Shown here: piece by piece, positions 1 to 11,009 of the stretch
Numbering within the stretch: position 1 is the first letter of the stretch
Layout: every line of letters begins with the position of its first letter
Assembly (NCBI GenBank): GCA_947579605.1
Contig: OX388321.1
Coordinates: 16,731,614-16,795,613 of the forward strand
Direction of reading: 5' to 3'
Length of the DNA: 64,000 nucleotides
From: Athripsodes cinereus
Lineage: Eukaryota > Arthropoda > Insecta > Trichoptera > Leptoceridae
Program-made: the position numbers and the translations under genes
Notes under the pieces: generated by a model
Told to the model about the DNA's origin: nothing
Seen by the model: the letters and a program-made list of their open reading frames with translations, nothing else
Databases searched by the model: none

Positions 1-360
1 TGGAGCAAACATATTTTTATGTGTTTCCTTTATTACATAGGAAGGCGCTCTTGCATTTTAGTGGCGTACTTTGTGGTGGTATTACCTTCCCAATAGCGTT
101 CCTTATAATTTATTCAGATTTTTTATTGACAAAGTTGAAGTCTTCCCCTTCAAATTCTTCATTATAAGAGCTTGTAATGTACTTCATCATAATTGCTTGT
201 TCCTACATAACTTTTTACTGTATTTTTTTTAACAAATCATATTACATTTGATTTTTGCAGATATGAGGTGAATATTTAAAGTACTGTACATTTTACGTCC
301 TTTCTGTTCCATTTGAAAAAATCTTGCAGATATTTTTGTGTTTAATATAATAAAAAAATA

Positions 361-545
361 ATAATAGTGTAGTGCAGATGAAACGCTTTTGCCTTTGAGT
401 CACGAGGTCCCGCGTTCATCTCCCGGCAGGACAAAATAAAAACTTTGAAAATTTATCTTATCGTATTGAAGTTTGGGACTAGCTCTATATATGCGATTTG
501 ACAAATTATATGTTAACTCTTAATTACATACATATCACATGCCTT
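361..545 (+). mobile_element. tRNA-derived SINE (SINE-A), diverged copy
   Basis: Shares the block GCCTTTGAGTCACGAGGTCC and a decayed B-box region with the intact copy at 51940-52210. It ends with the same GGGACTAGCTC block and the ATATGTTAA tail. The head (A box) is badly mutated and the middle is deleted, so this is an old, inactive copy. Confidence 0.75.
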
Positions 546-1285
546 AGTACATAAGAGGCTGTTTGTTTTATTTTTGATCCATTTTTAGACAAGAGCATCT
601 CCTTTGTTCTTCAATTTTTATCCCTCCACATCACTTCTGCCATTAATGTTATATCATCTGATCATCCAGCTTCGTCCACAATTCAAGTGTTATAATCGTC
701 ATAATACATTGAAAATATAAATACTAGTAAATATCAGTCACACGGTACAAAGAAGATTATTAATTGATTTTATGTTTCAAAGTGGGTCATTGAAGGGTAT
801 AAGGACACGTTTATTTTCTTAAAAATAATTTGAACGAATGAACCGTGTCTTTTCACCTACTTTTAAAGTACCCCATTTATACTTTTTTATTTTATTTCTT
901 CCAAGTGTTCGCCAACATCGTAATTTGATGACAACGCTGTTTATAAAAACCATTCCAACTAAATCGTCGAGGACATCCCAAAATGCCCATAAATGTCCCT
1001 TTTTAAACCTAGCAGTACTTTCAGGAGGGTGCTTAAGAGAGATTTTTTTTAATTTCAAGAGCCACTCAAATTTCCAACTTGTGAATTGACTCAAAATGAC
1101 ACGGGGAGAGAAAAATGCCGTATGGTTTTGTTTTTACGATTTTTACGATGACGGTTCACCAACCTTTCATAAAATTCATCCACTTGTTAGCCGCTCTTTT
1201 CTATTAAACAAGATTGTATATTAATACAAATGAAACACTTACATTCTATTAACTGTGTTGGTGTTTAGGTAGTAGAATTCCATTG

Positions 1286-1440
1286 CGAAATAAATAAGAC
1301 AAATGTTCTATTCTACTTTTTGATTTATTTGACGAGAGAGACGTCTTTCGTGGTGATTGACTATTCCTAACAAGACGAAAGACGTCTCTCTCGTAAAATA
1401 AATCAAATAGTAGAATTAAACATTTGTTTCATTTATTTCG
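1286..1440. mobile_element. Foldback MITE with 65-base terminal inverted repeats
   Basis: The left arm starts CGAAATAAATAAGACAAATG and ends GACGAGAGAGACGTCTTTCG. The right arm is its reverse complement with only a handful of mismatches, leaving a central loop of about 25 bases. There is no coding capacity, as expected of a non-autonomous DNA element. No clear target-site duplication is visible next to the arms. A single decayed arm of the same family occurs at 63299-63360, so the sequence is dispersed and not a local palindrome. Confidence 0.8.
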
Positions 1441-1462
1441 GAAAGACTTTATTTTATTTTTA

Positions 1463-1552
1463 TTATTATACCATCACGGCACATCCCACAAGTGGGGTAG
1501 CCAGCAGATCAGCTGCATGTAAGAAACATGAAAACCGTCCTCTTATTCTTAT
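1463..1552 (-). repeat. CATCACGG repeat, 3' part
   Basis: Contains ACCATCACGGCACATCCCAC, then AAGTGGGGTAGCCAGCAGAT and CAGCTGCATG. This is the 3' end of the commonest dispersed repeat of the window, read on the minus strand. Full description is under 3617-3895. Confidence 0.85.
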
Positions 1553-1577
1553 ATTTTAGACTTCCATATATTTTAAA

Positions 1578-1640
1578 CTTCCACAGTGACTTAACGAATC
1601 GTGAGCCGACTTTAAAGAGCTTCTGCTCTCATCAAGCTTA
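1578..1640. repeat. Fragment related to the 9305-9470 foldback element
   Basis: CACAGTGACTT, GAGCCGACTTTAAAGAGCTT and CTGCTCTCATCA match, in reverse orientation, the interior of the foldback element at 9305-9470 (around 9380-9435). The flanking arms of that element are not present here. Confidence 0.6.
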
Positions 1641-2545
1641 CGTTAAATGAAGAAATTATAGTAATATTTTTTTTATGTTCTCAGTAACAAAACGTATGTA
1701 AATCTAGACTGGAATGAGATGTAATGTCACTGAGCATTTTCCTACTTAATAATATAAGAGCTTTCTTTTTATAATTTTACATGAGCTGCCACCAAATGCC
1801 ATAGGTCGACAATATAAATATAGATTATATATTTTCTCAGTGCTTTAAGTTTATATTTTGGAATTACTTTACATAATATTTGCAAATGCTTTGGTTAGTT
1901 CACCAGATTACTTCATTAAACTCAACTATGTTGTGAATAATTGAAATTCGTACAAACATCTTGTTTCACTGATGCTATGTTTAAATAAATAAACAAAACT
2001 TCGTTTTGTTTTTCCAAAATGTCTTTTCTTTCTTATTTATTAATATTAATTCAAAAATTGTTATTTTAATTAAATAAAAAAAAACTTGTGATTAAATTAA
2101 AAATCTGTAGTATATAATCTGAAAATTATCAAGAAATCATTAAGACGTTTTTAAATTGAATTCGTAATAGGCGAAATCAAATAAATTGAAAATAGGCTAT
2201 CACGCAGTTGTGAAAGATAAAAAAGATATTGATATGTAATATTGTACAAACATCCTTCTTTTTTATTAACATTTAGAAATTCCTTTTAAAGTAAGTTTAG
2301 AATGTCTAAAAGTCTAAAATGTCCAATTTACATTGTCTAAAAGTAACCCATTTTTAGACAATGTATTTTTATCTAATTAAAAGTTTACACTTAAATCGTA
2401 TGTATCATCGCTTTTATTCTTCAGGCTGCGTAAATCACCACTGGATAAAAACCTCCTCATTTGCACACCACTTCTTTTATCTTCCATTAACCTGGACTCT
2501 GCTATTTTCTTTTTTATTCCATTCTTCTTCTCCCTTAAACACTTA

Positions 2546-2712
2546 TTAATCCCACATGATGGTAGGATCTGCCTTTCTTGTTTTATTTCGCCACTTGGTT
2601 CTGTCGAATGCATCCTCATGGGAAACATCATAGTTCTGCATGTCTTATCCCACTACTCCCAACGCCGTCTGCGCTTTGGCCTACCACTCGGCCCCCTACC
2701 GGTAACCTTCAT
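2546..2712 (-). pseudogene. RTE-type LINE reverse transcriptase, C-terminal remnant
   Basis: On the minus strand one frame reads EDAFDRTKWRNKTRKADPT and then IMWD followed by a stop. This is the typical C-terminus of RTE-clade non-LTR retrotransposon polyproteins ('ED..DR.KWR..TR.ADP'). Just upstream, in another frame, is GRGPSGRPKRRRR, the basic 'GRPKKRW' block that precedes it in intact elements; the change of frame shows decay. Only the last 55 codons or so remain, consistent with 5' truncation. It cannot encode an active transposase. Confidence 0.75.
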
Positions 2713-2774
2713 TTTATTACAAAATTATCATCAAATCATCCCTTCTCCCTATTTATTTCTCTCATCCCGACAAA

Positions 2775-2895
2775 TATCACAAATGCGGCAGTCAGTAGAT
2801 TTACTAACTGCACATACTAAACTTGCAAGTGTCCAACTCCATGTTTATAAAAAAACCAAGACATTCAGGATACGTGACAAATATCATTGCTAAAC
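2775..2895 (-). repeat. CATCACGG repeat, strongly decayed
   Basis: Recognisable blocks are AAATATCACAAATGCGGCAGT at its 3' end (in part), AAGACATTCAGGATACGTGAC and AATATCATTGCTAAACTGAG, which align in order with the body of the copy at 3617-3895. It is an old copy. Confidence 0.6.
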
Positions 2896-3109
2896 TGAGA
2901 TAATATATGTCTAACTCGTTATGTTTTACGGCCTTAACATACAAACATAGGTTATATACGCCTACATAATTGTATTAATAACTATATTGTTAATACGGTA
3001 TCAAATAGCTGCTTCTACCTGAAGACATAATAATACCTATTTGATGGTCATACAGTGTGATTACTCAATTCGATATGTACTTAACTACAATAAACACTCT
3101 ACTCAATTA

Positions 3110-3235
3110 GAGCGCTAGAAATGCCGTGGTAAGTGGTGACTCCATTACTACAGAGACGCTCTAAATGGAGGATGCTAGTTCATACTCTATCTTTCCGGTA
3201 GGAGTGTTGAAGAATGAACGAATTAATGCATCCTC
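3110..3235 (+). pseudogene. Decayed 3' end of the MPNDSWPKRAL-family LINE
   Basis: ATGCCGTGGTAAGTGGTGAC, then CAGAGACGCTCTAAATGGAG and GATGCTAGTT align with the last third of the better copies at 27566-27852 and 61057-61340 (GAATGTCGTGGAAAGAGGTG...). The frame is broken. It lacks the upstream half and the GAT tail. Confidence 0.65.
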
Positions 3236-3502
3236 AAACTCTTTCAAAGTATGTTTTTGTCGTAAATATTATTGTGTTATTTTACAATTTTTTGGCAGCT
3301 TTATTGTTATATAATAGGCTCTCATGCCTGATAATGTATCAATAAATAAATAAATATAGGAAAGGTTGTCAGTAAGTGTAATCAAATCCGGTTCCATTCA
3401 TAATCCTTGAATCTCTTTGAATCTCCGTAATACATTTGACAATTTAGTATACATGTTATTTTGTATGAATATCTCTTTAATCATTAATTTTCTTTGTTTC
3501 AG

Positions 3503-3555
3503 GTATGTGTTCTGAGAACTTACTCCTATTTGAAAAAGCTTTCACGCAAGATTTG
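3503..3555 (+). other. Exon-like 53-base segment between strong splice signals
   Basis: The segment follows TTTTCTTTGTTTCAG, a good polypyrimidine acceptor, and is followed by GTAAGAAT, a good donor. Two of its three frames are open, one reading VCVLRTYSYLKKLSRKI. The next upstream and downstream exons were not found, so it could be a microexon of an unknown gene, a non-coding RNA exon or chance. Consensus splice pairs at this spacing do occur by chance in 64 kb. Confidence 0.25.
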
Positions 3556-3616
3556 GTAAGAATAAATATAATTTTTTTCTCAAAAGTATCACAGCAGAAT
3601 ATACTTGTATACCTAC

Positions 3617-3895
3617 ATCTACTACTACTACTACTTCTACACCATCACGGCATTCCCCACAAGTGGGGTAGACAGCAGAACAGCTGCACGCAATAAACAT
3701 GCAGGCTGTCTTCTCTGTGCCAATAAAAACATAAGACATTCAGGACGGGTGGCAAACCTCATCGCTGAATTTGAGATGTAAAATGGCTTTACTTTTTCGA
3801 ACACCTGCCTTTTACAGCTGGACACTCGAAAACTTACGGAAAAGAGTGGGAGATCAATTCTTTACCGGGTGCTCCACGGCTTACCTACATAATAT
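3617..3895 (-). repeat. CATCACGG repeat, long copy
   Basis: Best long copy of the commonest repeat. Reading the minus strand it has a 5' block with the palindrome-like core CCTGC(A/T)AAAGGCAGG (here partly mutated), a middle block (CAGCGATGAGGTTTGCCACC, then CCTGAATGTCTTA), a purine-rich block near GAAGACAGCCTGCATGTTTA, then CTGCTGTCTACCCCACTTGT, CCGTGATGGTG and a (GTA)n tail. The layout of a unique 5' part, a fixed 3' end and a short tandem tail fits a SINE-like retroelement. I see no convincing A/B box. A 62-codon frame ends at the tail (PLVGNAVMV-stop). Confidence 0.85.
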
Positions 3896-3967
3896 TTTAT
3901 TATTATTGTATCGCATATGACGACGTTTCAGATAATCCGTATGCATTTGTATACATTATTATCATAC

Positions 3968-4110
3968 ATACCTACATACCATCACGCCGCTTCCCTCGTG
4001 GCGTAGGCCTAAAAGATCGAGCACCACTTCCTTCTATCCTTGCATACAGCTTTCACTTCCTTCACTATCATACAATTTCTCATACATGCTCTCCTGTGTG
4101 ATTTTGATTA
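3968..4110 (-). pseudogene. RTE-like LINE 3' end (same family as 19985-20338)
   Basis: ACCATCACGCCGCTTCCCTC, AAAAGATCGAGCACCACTTC and CTTCTATCCTTGCATACAGC match, base for base over most positions, the end of the 19985-20338 copy. The + strand side carries CATACATACCTACATACC, the reverse complement of a TGTATG-type 3' tail. It is 5'-truncated. Confidence 0.75.
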
Positions 4111-5175
4111 GTTTCGGTGTTATTATTTCGATTGTGCATAATGTTGCTTTAATTGAATCACATATGAATTGATCAATAACATTGAAGATTTAGGGAATTG
4201 TATATATTATGTATGTGTGTTATGTACAACGTGTTTGTTTATGTACAAACATATTATTATGTAATATATAATCATGTTTGTATTCCCTCCAGCATGATAT
4301 GCACATAATATTGTCTGTAGCATTATGTACTACATGGATAAGCATATTGTATTTACCCTTCATAATTACATACCAAGTGTACACTGCCTATTATATATGT
4401 ACTGTGTCTTTCCTACAGTATAGCGGTATTAACATTAAACACGTATGTTGCTAACAAATGTACCTACCTACTAAAGGCCTAATCTAAATGGAAGTCTTCA
4501 AACTTCTGCGATATCCGAGTGGTCGATGGGTGCTTCAATGTATTGTTATTCTTCTTCAGTGCATTATTCTGTAAAAAAAAAACGCTCAAATGGTTGTCTT
4601 TCCCAATATAGTGTTCTTGTGACAACAAAGGGAAGAAACCTATTGGTCAGGAAACGGTACAAGAGTTACATATATGTTTTTAGAATGTGGAAATAACTAA
4701 ATTGATTTATTTATTTAATTAATCATTTCTTCACATCATCATTTTATAACAGTGTTAACAAAACAAGACAAAATTTAAAATACCGAGTCGATATTATGCT
4801 GTGGCGAAATTGTTACTATAAAGTGATTTCTTCATCTAACCCGAATCAATGAGCCTCGTTTCTAGAAAAAAGTGTTGAAATGCGGCTCTGTTTATAAATT
4901 ACTAGCACTATTTCAAATGTTGGTTCAAAGGTTTATATATTTATCTATAGTTTCACAAAATTTATCACAAATGAACTAACAAGTGAACTAGCTGCATATA
5001 ATGAATGATAATAAACAGGTCGTACTCTTCGTGACTAAAGAAGTATATGATATCAAAAGTTTAATATTGTAAAATATTACTTTTGATTAATAATAATTGA
5101 ATAAAAGAATATTCATATCAAATATAGAAATCATCAAATTAATGTTTTATTTTAAAATCTGAAAAAAGAGAAATT
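4111..5175. other. AT-rich spacer with one LINE 3' tail
   Basis: No gene seen. Around 4700-4870 (minus strand) lies a LINE 3' end: TTCTTCACATCATCATTTTA, TGTGGCGAAATTGTTACTAT and GTGATTTCTTCATCTAACCC match the host repeat at 19605-19950, which there is interrupted by a MITE. The rest is unassigned AT-rich DNA. Confidence 0.6.
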
Positions 5176-5179
5176 TACT

Positions 5180-5392
5180 TCAAAAACATAATAAGAAATC
5201 AAAAAGAATCTTTACTGAAACTCCCCACTCGTTCGTAAAGCACCTGACTGTATTGTTCTTGAAAGTGTTATTCTGTAAAGTCTCCCTTCTGCTCTGTTTC
5301 TTTCCTAAAGCATTATTAATACTGTGCGTTTCCTGAAATAGGAAGTACATAAAGATGAGCATAATAATGAATAAGGCAGTTCCCTTTTTCAT
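5180..5392 (-). CDS. Candidate small secreted peptide (hypothetical)
   Basis: An ATG-initiated 70-codon frame. Residues 1-24 look like a signal peptide: MKKG, then a hydrophobic core (ALFIIMLIFMYFLF), then a likely cleavage near THS. The following part is polar and holds GKKQSRR, a glycine plus dibasic motif of the kind used for amidation and cleavage in insect neuropeptide precursors, and two N-x-T sequons (NNTF, NNTV). The region just before the ATG is less AT-rich than its surroundings, which could be a 5' UTR. After codon 54 a CA/GTAAAG donor-like site is present, so the hydrophobic C-terminus (KILFDFLLCF) could be intron read-through. I recognise no family. It may be a chance ORF. Confidence 0.3.
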   Translation of the reverse strand: MKKGTALFIIMLIFMYFLFQETHSINNALGKKQSRRETLQNNTFKNNTVRCFTNEWGVSVKILFDFLLCF

Positions 5393-5654
5393 CTTCGCAC
5401 CTTTCCTCGATCATCCAAGCGTCACCAACAATGCTACTACACATCTTTGAATCATCATTTTGGTTTGGTACAAGCTTTTGTTGAAGATTATTTCTTTATT
5501 ATTTATTATTCAATTACTAGTTTTTAAAACCTACGCAACCATTAAGTATTTTTTTGTTTGTTAGTGAATTAAAAAAAAACACTTTAGAATATTTCATACC
5601 AGAAGATTATAATAATAATAACTAGACAGTTTTATATGATGCCACGTTTTGTGG

Positions 5655-5795
5655 AAAAACTAGCGCAAGAATTATAACACCTCCTGAACAATAGGGTCTT
5701 TAACTTTGCCTTGAACACCTCCACACTATCCGGAGTTCGAAAATCATAAGGAATTTTTTCCACAGCAACGGACCAACCTCACAGAAGGCACAATT
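5655..5795 (-). pseudogene. LINE reverse transcriptase C-terminal remnant
   Basis: On the minus strand one frame reads AVEKIPYDFRTPDSVEVFKA and continues KLKTLLF. This is the 'W..LP..IR...S...FK..LKTYLF' C-terminus of CR1/Jockey-type non-LTR reverse transcriptases, comparable with the copy at 31298-31683. Only this short stretch survives. Confidence 0.6.
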
Positions 5796-5799
5796 ATAA

Positions 5800-6700
5800 T
5801 ATATTGTTCATAGAGATTGTCTTCTTCATGCCATCAAAATAACATTAATTGAAGATATGAAATATTTTACATATAATGTTTTGCAAATACCTACTTTCAC
5901 AAAACAATCGAAAACTTACAAACAACAAAGGTAGACCTACATTTGCCTGCAACTCCATGCAATATAATAAATGAAATATAGATATTAATGTTACAAAAAT
6001 AAACAATAACAGTTATACAACGAGGAATGCTGCTAGTTTTTCGCAGAAAGAAATCAAAATCCAACTAATCCATATAAACATACAGATTATTTTATATTTA
6101 CTTACAGTCCTAAGGGACACAATTTACACAATGAATTTTGACAATATAAATTTCAATCGACAAACAAACCAATTAAGGTCCCACCAATCACATTACGAAC
6201 ACTAACCATCATTGGCAATTATTAATATTGTAATATACTTGCTTTCTAACAGGCTCAGATATTTAAGGATTCTTATTGTTTGTTATATAGATACCTATTT
6301 CCCTGTGTTCTTCCAATTTGTGTTTGGTGAATTGTTTGAAAATAATTTTCTCGGATTTACCGATTCGGAAAATGTTTCAGTTGAATTATTTAGGTAATTA
6401 ATAATATTATGTTGGTATATGGACAAACAATAAATTATCGCCAGTAAATAATAATGATATCTGAAATATATTATTCTTATATTTCGAATGTCTTATAATA
6501 AATAAGAGAGTTGGGATTACAGTGTACCTATCGATATTATTATATCAGCCCTTATAATAATATTAATAAAACTACCTTTTTAATATTATTATTTTGTTCC
6601 GCTTATTTTTCAGTACTAAATCGACCTCTAATACTTTTCATCATTTAAGAGTTTTCTGTAAAAGGATCACGAATAAGACATTTAATATCTTTAATTCAGC
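5800..6700. other. AT-rich spacer, nothing recognised
   Basis: AT-rich sequence without convincing ORFs, repeats of known families or RNA structures. Its right end runs directly into the tandem array. Confidence 0.5.
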
Positions 6701-6704
6701 GATA

Positions 6705-7985
6705 TGTAAGCCACTTAAACTGTATTTATAATTTTTATTAAAAAACGTTGAAGAAAATTTACGTATTTATTTTGTGTATGCCACATAAACTGTATGCCAC
6801 TTAAACTGTATTTATAATTTTTATTAAAAAACGTTGAAGAAAATTTACGTATTTATTTTGTGTATGCCACATAAACTGTATGCCACTTAAACTGTATTTA
6901 TAATTTTTATTAAAAAACGTTGAAGAAAATTTACGTATTTATTTTGTGTATGCCACATTAACTATGCCACTTAAACTGTATTTATAATTTTTATTAAAAA
7001 ACGTTGAAGAAAATTTACGTATTTATTTTGTGTATGCCACATAAACTGTATGCCACTTAAACTGTATTTATAATTTTTATTAAAAAACGTTGAAGAAAAT
7101 TTACGTATTTATTTTGTGTATGCCACATAAACTATGCCACTTAAACTGTATTTATAATTTTTATTAAAAAACGTTGAAGAAAATTTACGTATTTATTTTG
7201 TGTATGCCACATAAACTGTATGCCACTTAAACTGTATTTATAATTTTTATTAAAAAACGTTGAAGAAAATTTACGTATTTATTTTGTGTATGCCACATAA
7301 ACTATGCCACTTAAACTGTATTTATAATTTTTATTAAAAAACGTTGAAGAAAATTTACGTATTTATTTTGTGTATGCCACATAAACTGTATGCCACTTAA
7401 ACTGTATTTATAATTTTTATTAAAAAACGTTGAAGAAAATTTACGTATTTATTTTGTGTATGCCACATAAACTATGCCACTTAAACTGTATTTATAATTT
7501 TTATTAAAAAACGTTGAAGAAAATTTACGTATTTATTTTGTGTATGCCACATAAACTGTATGCCACTTAAACTGTATTTATAATTTTTATTAAAAAACGT
7601 TGAAGAAAATTTACGTATTTATTTTGTGTATGCCACATAAACTGTATGCCACTTAAACTGTATTTATAATTTTTATTAAAAAACGTTGAAGAAAATTTAC
7701 GTATTTATTTTGTGTATGCCACATAAACTATGCCACTTAAACTGTATTTATAATTTTTATTAAAAAACGTTGAAGAAAATTTACGTATTTTATTTGTGTA
7801 TGCCACATAAACTATGCCACTTAAACTGTATTTATAATTTTTATTAAAAAACGTTGAAGAAAATTTACGTATTTATTTTGTGTATGCCACTTATAAGGAA
7901 ATAGAAGATAAAAATCTAAAAAAATATAACTGTGTTTATAATTTTTATTAAAAAACGTTGAAGAAAATTTACGTATTTATTTTGT
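6705..7985. repeat. Satellite array, 84/86-base monomers, dimeric 170-base order
   Basis: Starts of the CCACTTAAAC block lie at 6711, 6797, 6883, 6967, 7053, 7137, 7223, 7307, 7393, 7477, 7563, 7649, 7733 and 7817. Spacings are 86, 86, 84, then strict 86/84 alternation over 7053-7563, then 86, 84, 84. The two forms differ by a GT dinucleotide (AAACTGTATGCC against AAACTATGCC). Monomers are otherwise almost identical. Each holds the block TTAAAAAACGTTGAAG (TTAAAAAACGTTGAAGAAAA). A last degenerate half-unit (about 7930-7985) follows an unrelated 40-base insertion. All frames contain stops, so it is not coding. Confidence 0.97.
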
Positions 7986-7989
7986 GGCG

Positions 7990-9300
7990 TTGGTCAACTT
8001 GATACTTCGTTTGTGATGCCATAGATTGTTACATATGTAGAATTATCTTTACATTTTCTAAATCAAGTTCTTGTTAAATTTCTGAAAAGTTTTTGTTAAT
8101 TGTCATTTTCCTCTATGATAGTGAAAATGAAATCTTGTCTTAATTTAATAAAAAATATATTTTATTATTTATTTATAAATATTTACACGTTTTTAATTTT
8201 TATATTTTATTTCGGAACGTTTATATTTCATTCCAAAAAGGCTTAACGTCATTGGCCGAAAATATTGCAAAAATCCTCTTAATTTTAATACCAAGATTTA
8301 CATCATAGTAATTAATCATTATTTTTAAATTATACAATGTATTATTTGCCTCGTGCAAACTTATCAAAATGTAAAAAATATTGAACACATATTTATTTTT
8401 GGAATATTAAGAAATTTGAGTAAAATACATTAACTTAAAGTGATTTGAACGAATAAGCGAGGAGTTATGTTGTACACAAAGAAAACAAACAAGACTTTAC
8501 GTTTTCATAATACGAAACGTAATACGTCCTTTGGTGATTGTCTTGACAATTAACTATTCATCCTTTTCTTTTGACCTCTAATTTTACCCCTTTCCCCATA
8601 AAAAAAACAAGGTGAAATCAATATTTCATTTTATCGATTCAATTTTAATGAGTTACGTCGTTTTGATGAACAAGCATTAAAATAATCAGTTTGTTACCTA
8701 CTTACCGCATTATCGTAAAAAAACTATAAAAATATTTTGAAATATTGAAGATTTATATCCGTATCTTCATCCACTGCATCCTGTTTCGAGTAAATTATTG
8801 CTAATTTTCAAATTCATTAATTATTGCGAATGCCGTTATAATTTTTTCTGTGAGTATAGGTATATTTCAAACAATTTAATAGCTACTGACACATCCGTTT
8901 CCTATGTAATCCCCTTGTAATTAAAATCCGTCGGCTGAAATATTATTATTTTTCATCCCCTATTTTTGTATTAACCCCATACCATTAAATTTTTGATAAA
9001 CGCCACCGCAAACAACGGAAAATGCACACATTATTTCTTGGAGTAATTTATATTATCCTGAATTATTATAAATATTAGTTATGAGTTAAAAATATTATAT
9101 TATTTAATTGACAAATTGATCAAATTCTGATTTTACAGACTTCCTTTAGAGTTTTAGAGCACTTCGTAAGAATGCATAAAAACTTTCCTAAATTTTGATA
9201 TTGGCAAGTACTGAAGAATCAAACCATTTTATTTTCTTCAACAAAAATGAGAAATGCGTACCTTATTTCATATGAAAGATACATGCAGTATTTAACTTAT
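7990..9300. other. AT-rich spacer, nothing recognised
   Basis: No gene or known repeat found. Several runs of A/T and short near-palindromes occur, as expected from composition. Confidence 0.5.
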
Positions 9301-9304
9301 ATTG

Positions 9305-9470
9305 AATAAATTATAAATTAAACACTTATTTATAGTAGGACGCGAGCTTCCGCTCTCATCATCAGGCTGGCGAAAAGATGATGAGAGCGGAAGCTCTTGA
9401 AAGCCGGCTCCCGTCCAATAAAAAGTCACTGTGGATATACTATAAATAAGTGTTTTATTTATAATTAATT
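9305..9470. mobile_element. Foldback element with 33-base TIRs and an inner perfect hairpin
   Basis: The left arm (9305-9337) and the right arm (9438-9470) are inverted copies ending ACACTTATTTATAGTA, with about three mismatches. Inside, 9344-9363 (GAGCTTCCGCTCTCATCATC) and 9377-9396 are perfect reverse complements around a 13-base loop. The interior also matches 1578-1640 in reverse, so it derives from a dispersed sequence. A 65-codon open frame across it is a by-product. No transposase. Confidence 0.75.
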
Positions 9471-9474
9471 CACT

Positions 9475-10138
9475 ATGAATTTCCACCAAGTACCGTCGGT
9501 TGAAAATATCAACTTTATATTGAATAGATACTCTTTTATTATTTTTGAATCCCGGAAAAAATATTTTGGATTTCTGTTTTACTGTCTACCTTTGAAGAAA
9601 AGTATTGCTCAAAATGAGAGTATTTGGGGGTAGATGAAGGCTTATAATTGACCAAACTCATCGTAAAATTATGTAAATCAATTTTACAAATTTTACGAAC
9701 ATTTGAACAAATTGAGGAGTTGTTTATTCGTAATATTCTAAAAATTGTTTAAGAGTGATAGTAGAAATTCCTGAAAAACAGTGGCACAAGCAATCTCACA
9801 AAGTGACACTATTTATAAAAACTGTGTGCTTATTTTTATTCAGATTGTACTTGTGTATACAAATCTACCCTAAAAAGAAACGATCAGTGAAATAGAACTT
9901 TGACTGTACTACTACCTACCAACATTGGTTAGCACGAACTATCTAAACTAATATAAACTATCTTTAATCAAATGAGTCTGCTTCCGATTTCATTATCCGG
10001 GCATGCATCATTAAATTTTCTTTTGTCTCTCGTTAAATAGTTTATTTATGGATTGTTTTTCTATTTGAATAATTTAATGCACAGATATTTTTGGCATGTA
10101 GGTTTTAAAATCAAACTTTCGAGATGTGTATTTTTTCT
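9475..10138. other. AT-rich spacer, nothing recognised
   Basis: No gene, repeat family or structured RNA recognised. Confidence 0.45.
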
Positions 10139-10140
10139 GT

Positions 10141-10390
10141 CCATACCATCACGGCACATTCTGACATGAGGGCAGCCTACTGCCTGCCCTAACTAACTGT
10201 TATTTAAAAGCTCAAGTCTACTGATTAACTGTCCATTATAAACGTTCAAGTATCTCTCTCCATGCCGATTTAAAGCTAAGATGGAAGTATATTTTTTACT
10301 GAATTGATTGGGTGATTTTTTATAAATACTTACTTTCTTTTACAGGACACTCGAAAACTTGCAGGAAATAATTGAAAATCTTTTTTGCTG
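10141..10390 (-). repeat. CATCACGG repeat, diverged copy
   Basis: Begins CATACCATCACGGCACATTC on the + strand and ends with CTTTTACAGGACACTCGAAA and ACTTGCAGG, the two ends of the family. The middle is heavily altered. Confidence 0.7.
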
Positions 10391-11009
10391 AGGACTTCAC
10401 CAGCACACTTTTTATTTTGTATCATTTTTGTTGTTATTTAGTAGGTATCTATAATTTCATAAAAAAAACTCCATCCCCAGAGTGCAATTATTCTACCATG
10501 GGGTGGAAAAAATCAATAAATAATGTCGGATGTTTCGCTTTTTCTGTCATGGTTTTATTACCCTCAAATGCGTATTAAAATAAATTTAATTTGCAGAATT
10601 TTTTTAATATAAAATCGGGAAAATTTCACGCCTATCATAATCAAAATCCAACCATATTTTATCAGAGAATATAAAATTATTTTCGAATAAAACTAACACG
10701 CTGTTTATAAAATACATTATTTATGTTTTATTGGAAATGTTTTCGTTTTGTTTAATAGCCAACATTTTTTTTAATGTGATATCCAATGCTAGTTTGTGTA
10801 ATTTAAAATAAAATAAGACTCAATGATATTTTATCTATTTGCGTAACTTTTAATTGTGATAATTGGGATACTTAACTGAATATCCAAATTTATACCTACG
10901 TATCACTTAAGATTTTTGTCTCGTCTGATGTTCTGTACCTGTATATCTTAATTTCAAAGATAAAACAACAAACTAAATTATACTAATTAATTTCACAAAA
11001 TAATAATAG

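Noticed and set aside
819..1094. Overlapping open frames on both strands, 83 and 91 codons
   Set aside because: Minus frame lacks an ATG; no domain recognised on either strand; no splice or repeat support.
6705..7985. CRISPR-like regular repeat array
   Set aside because: Units are contiguous, with no unique spacers, in a eukaryotic context: a satellite.
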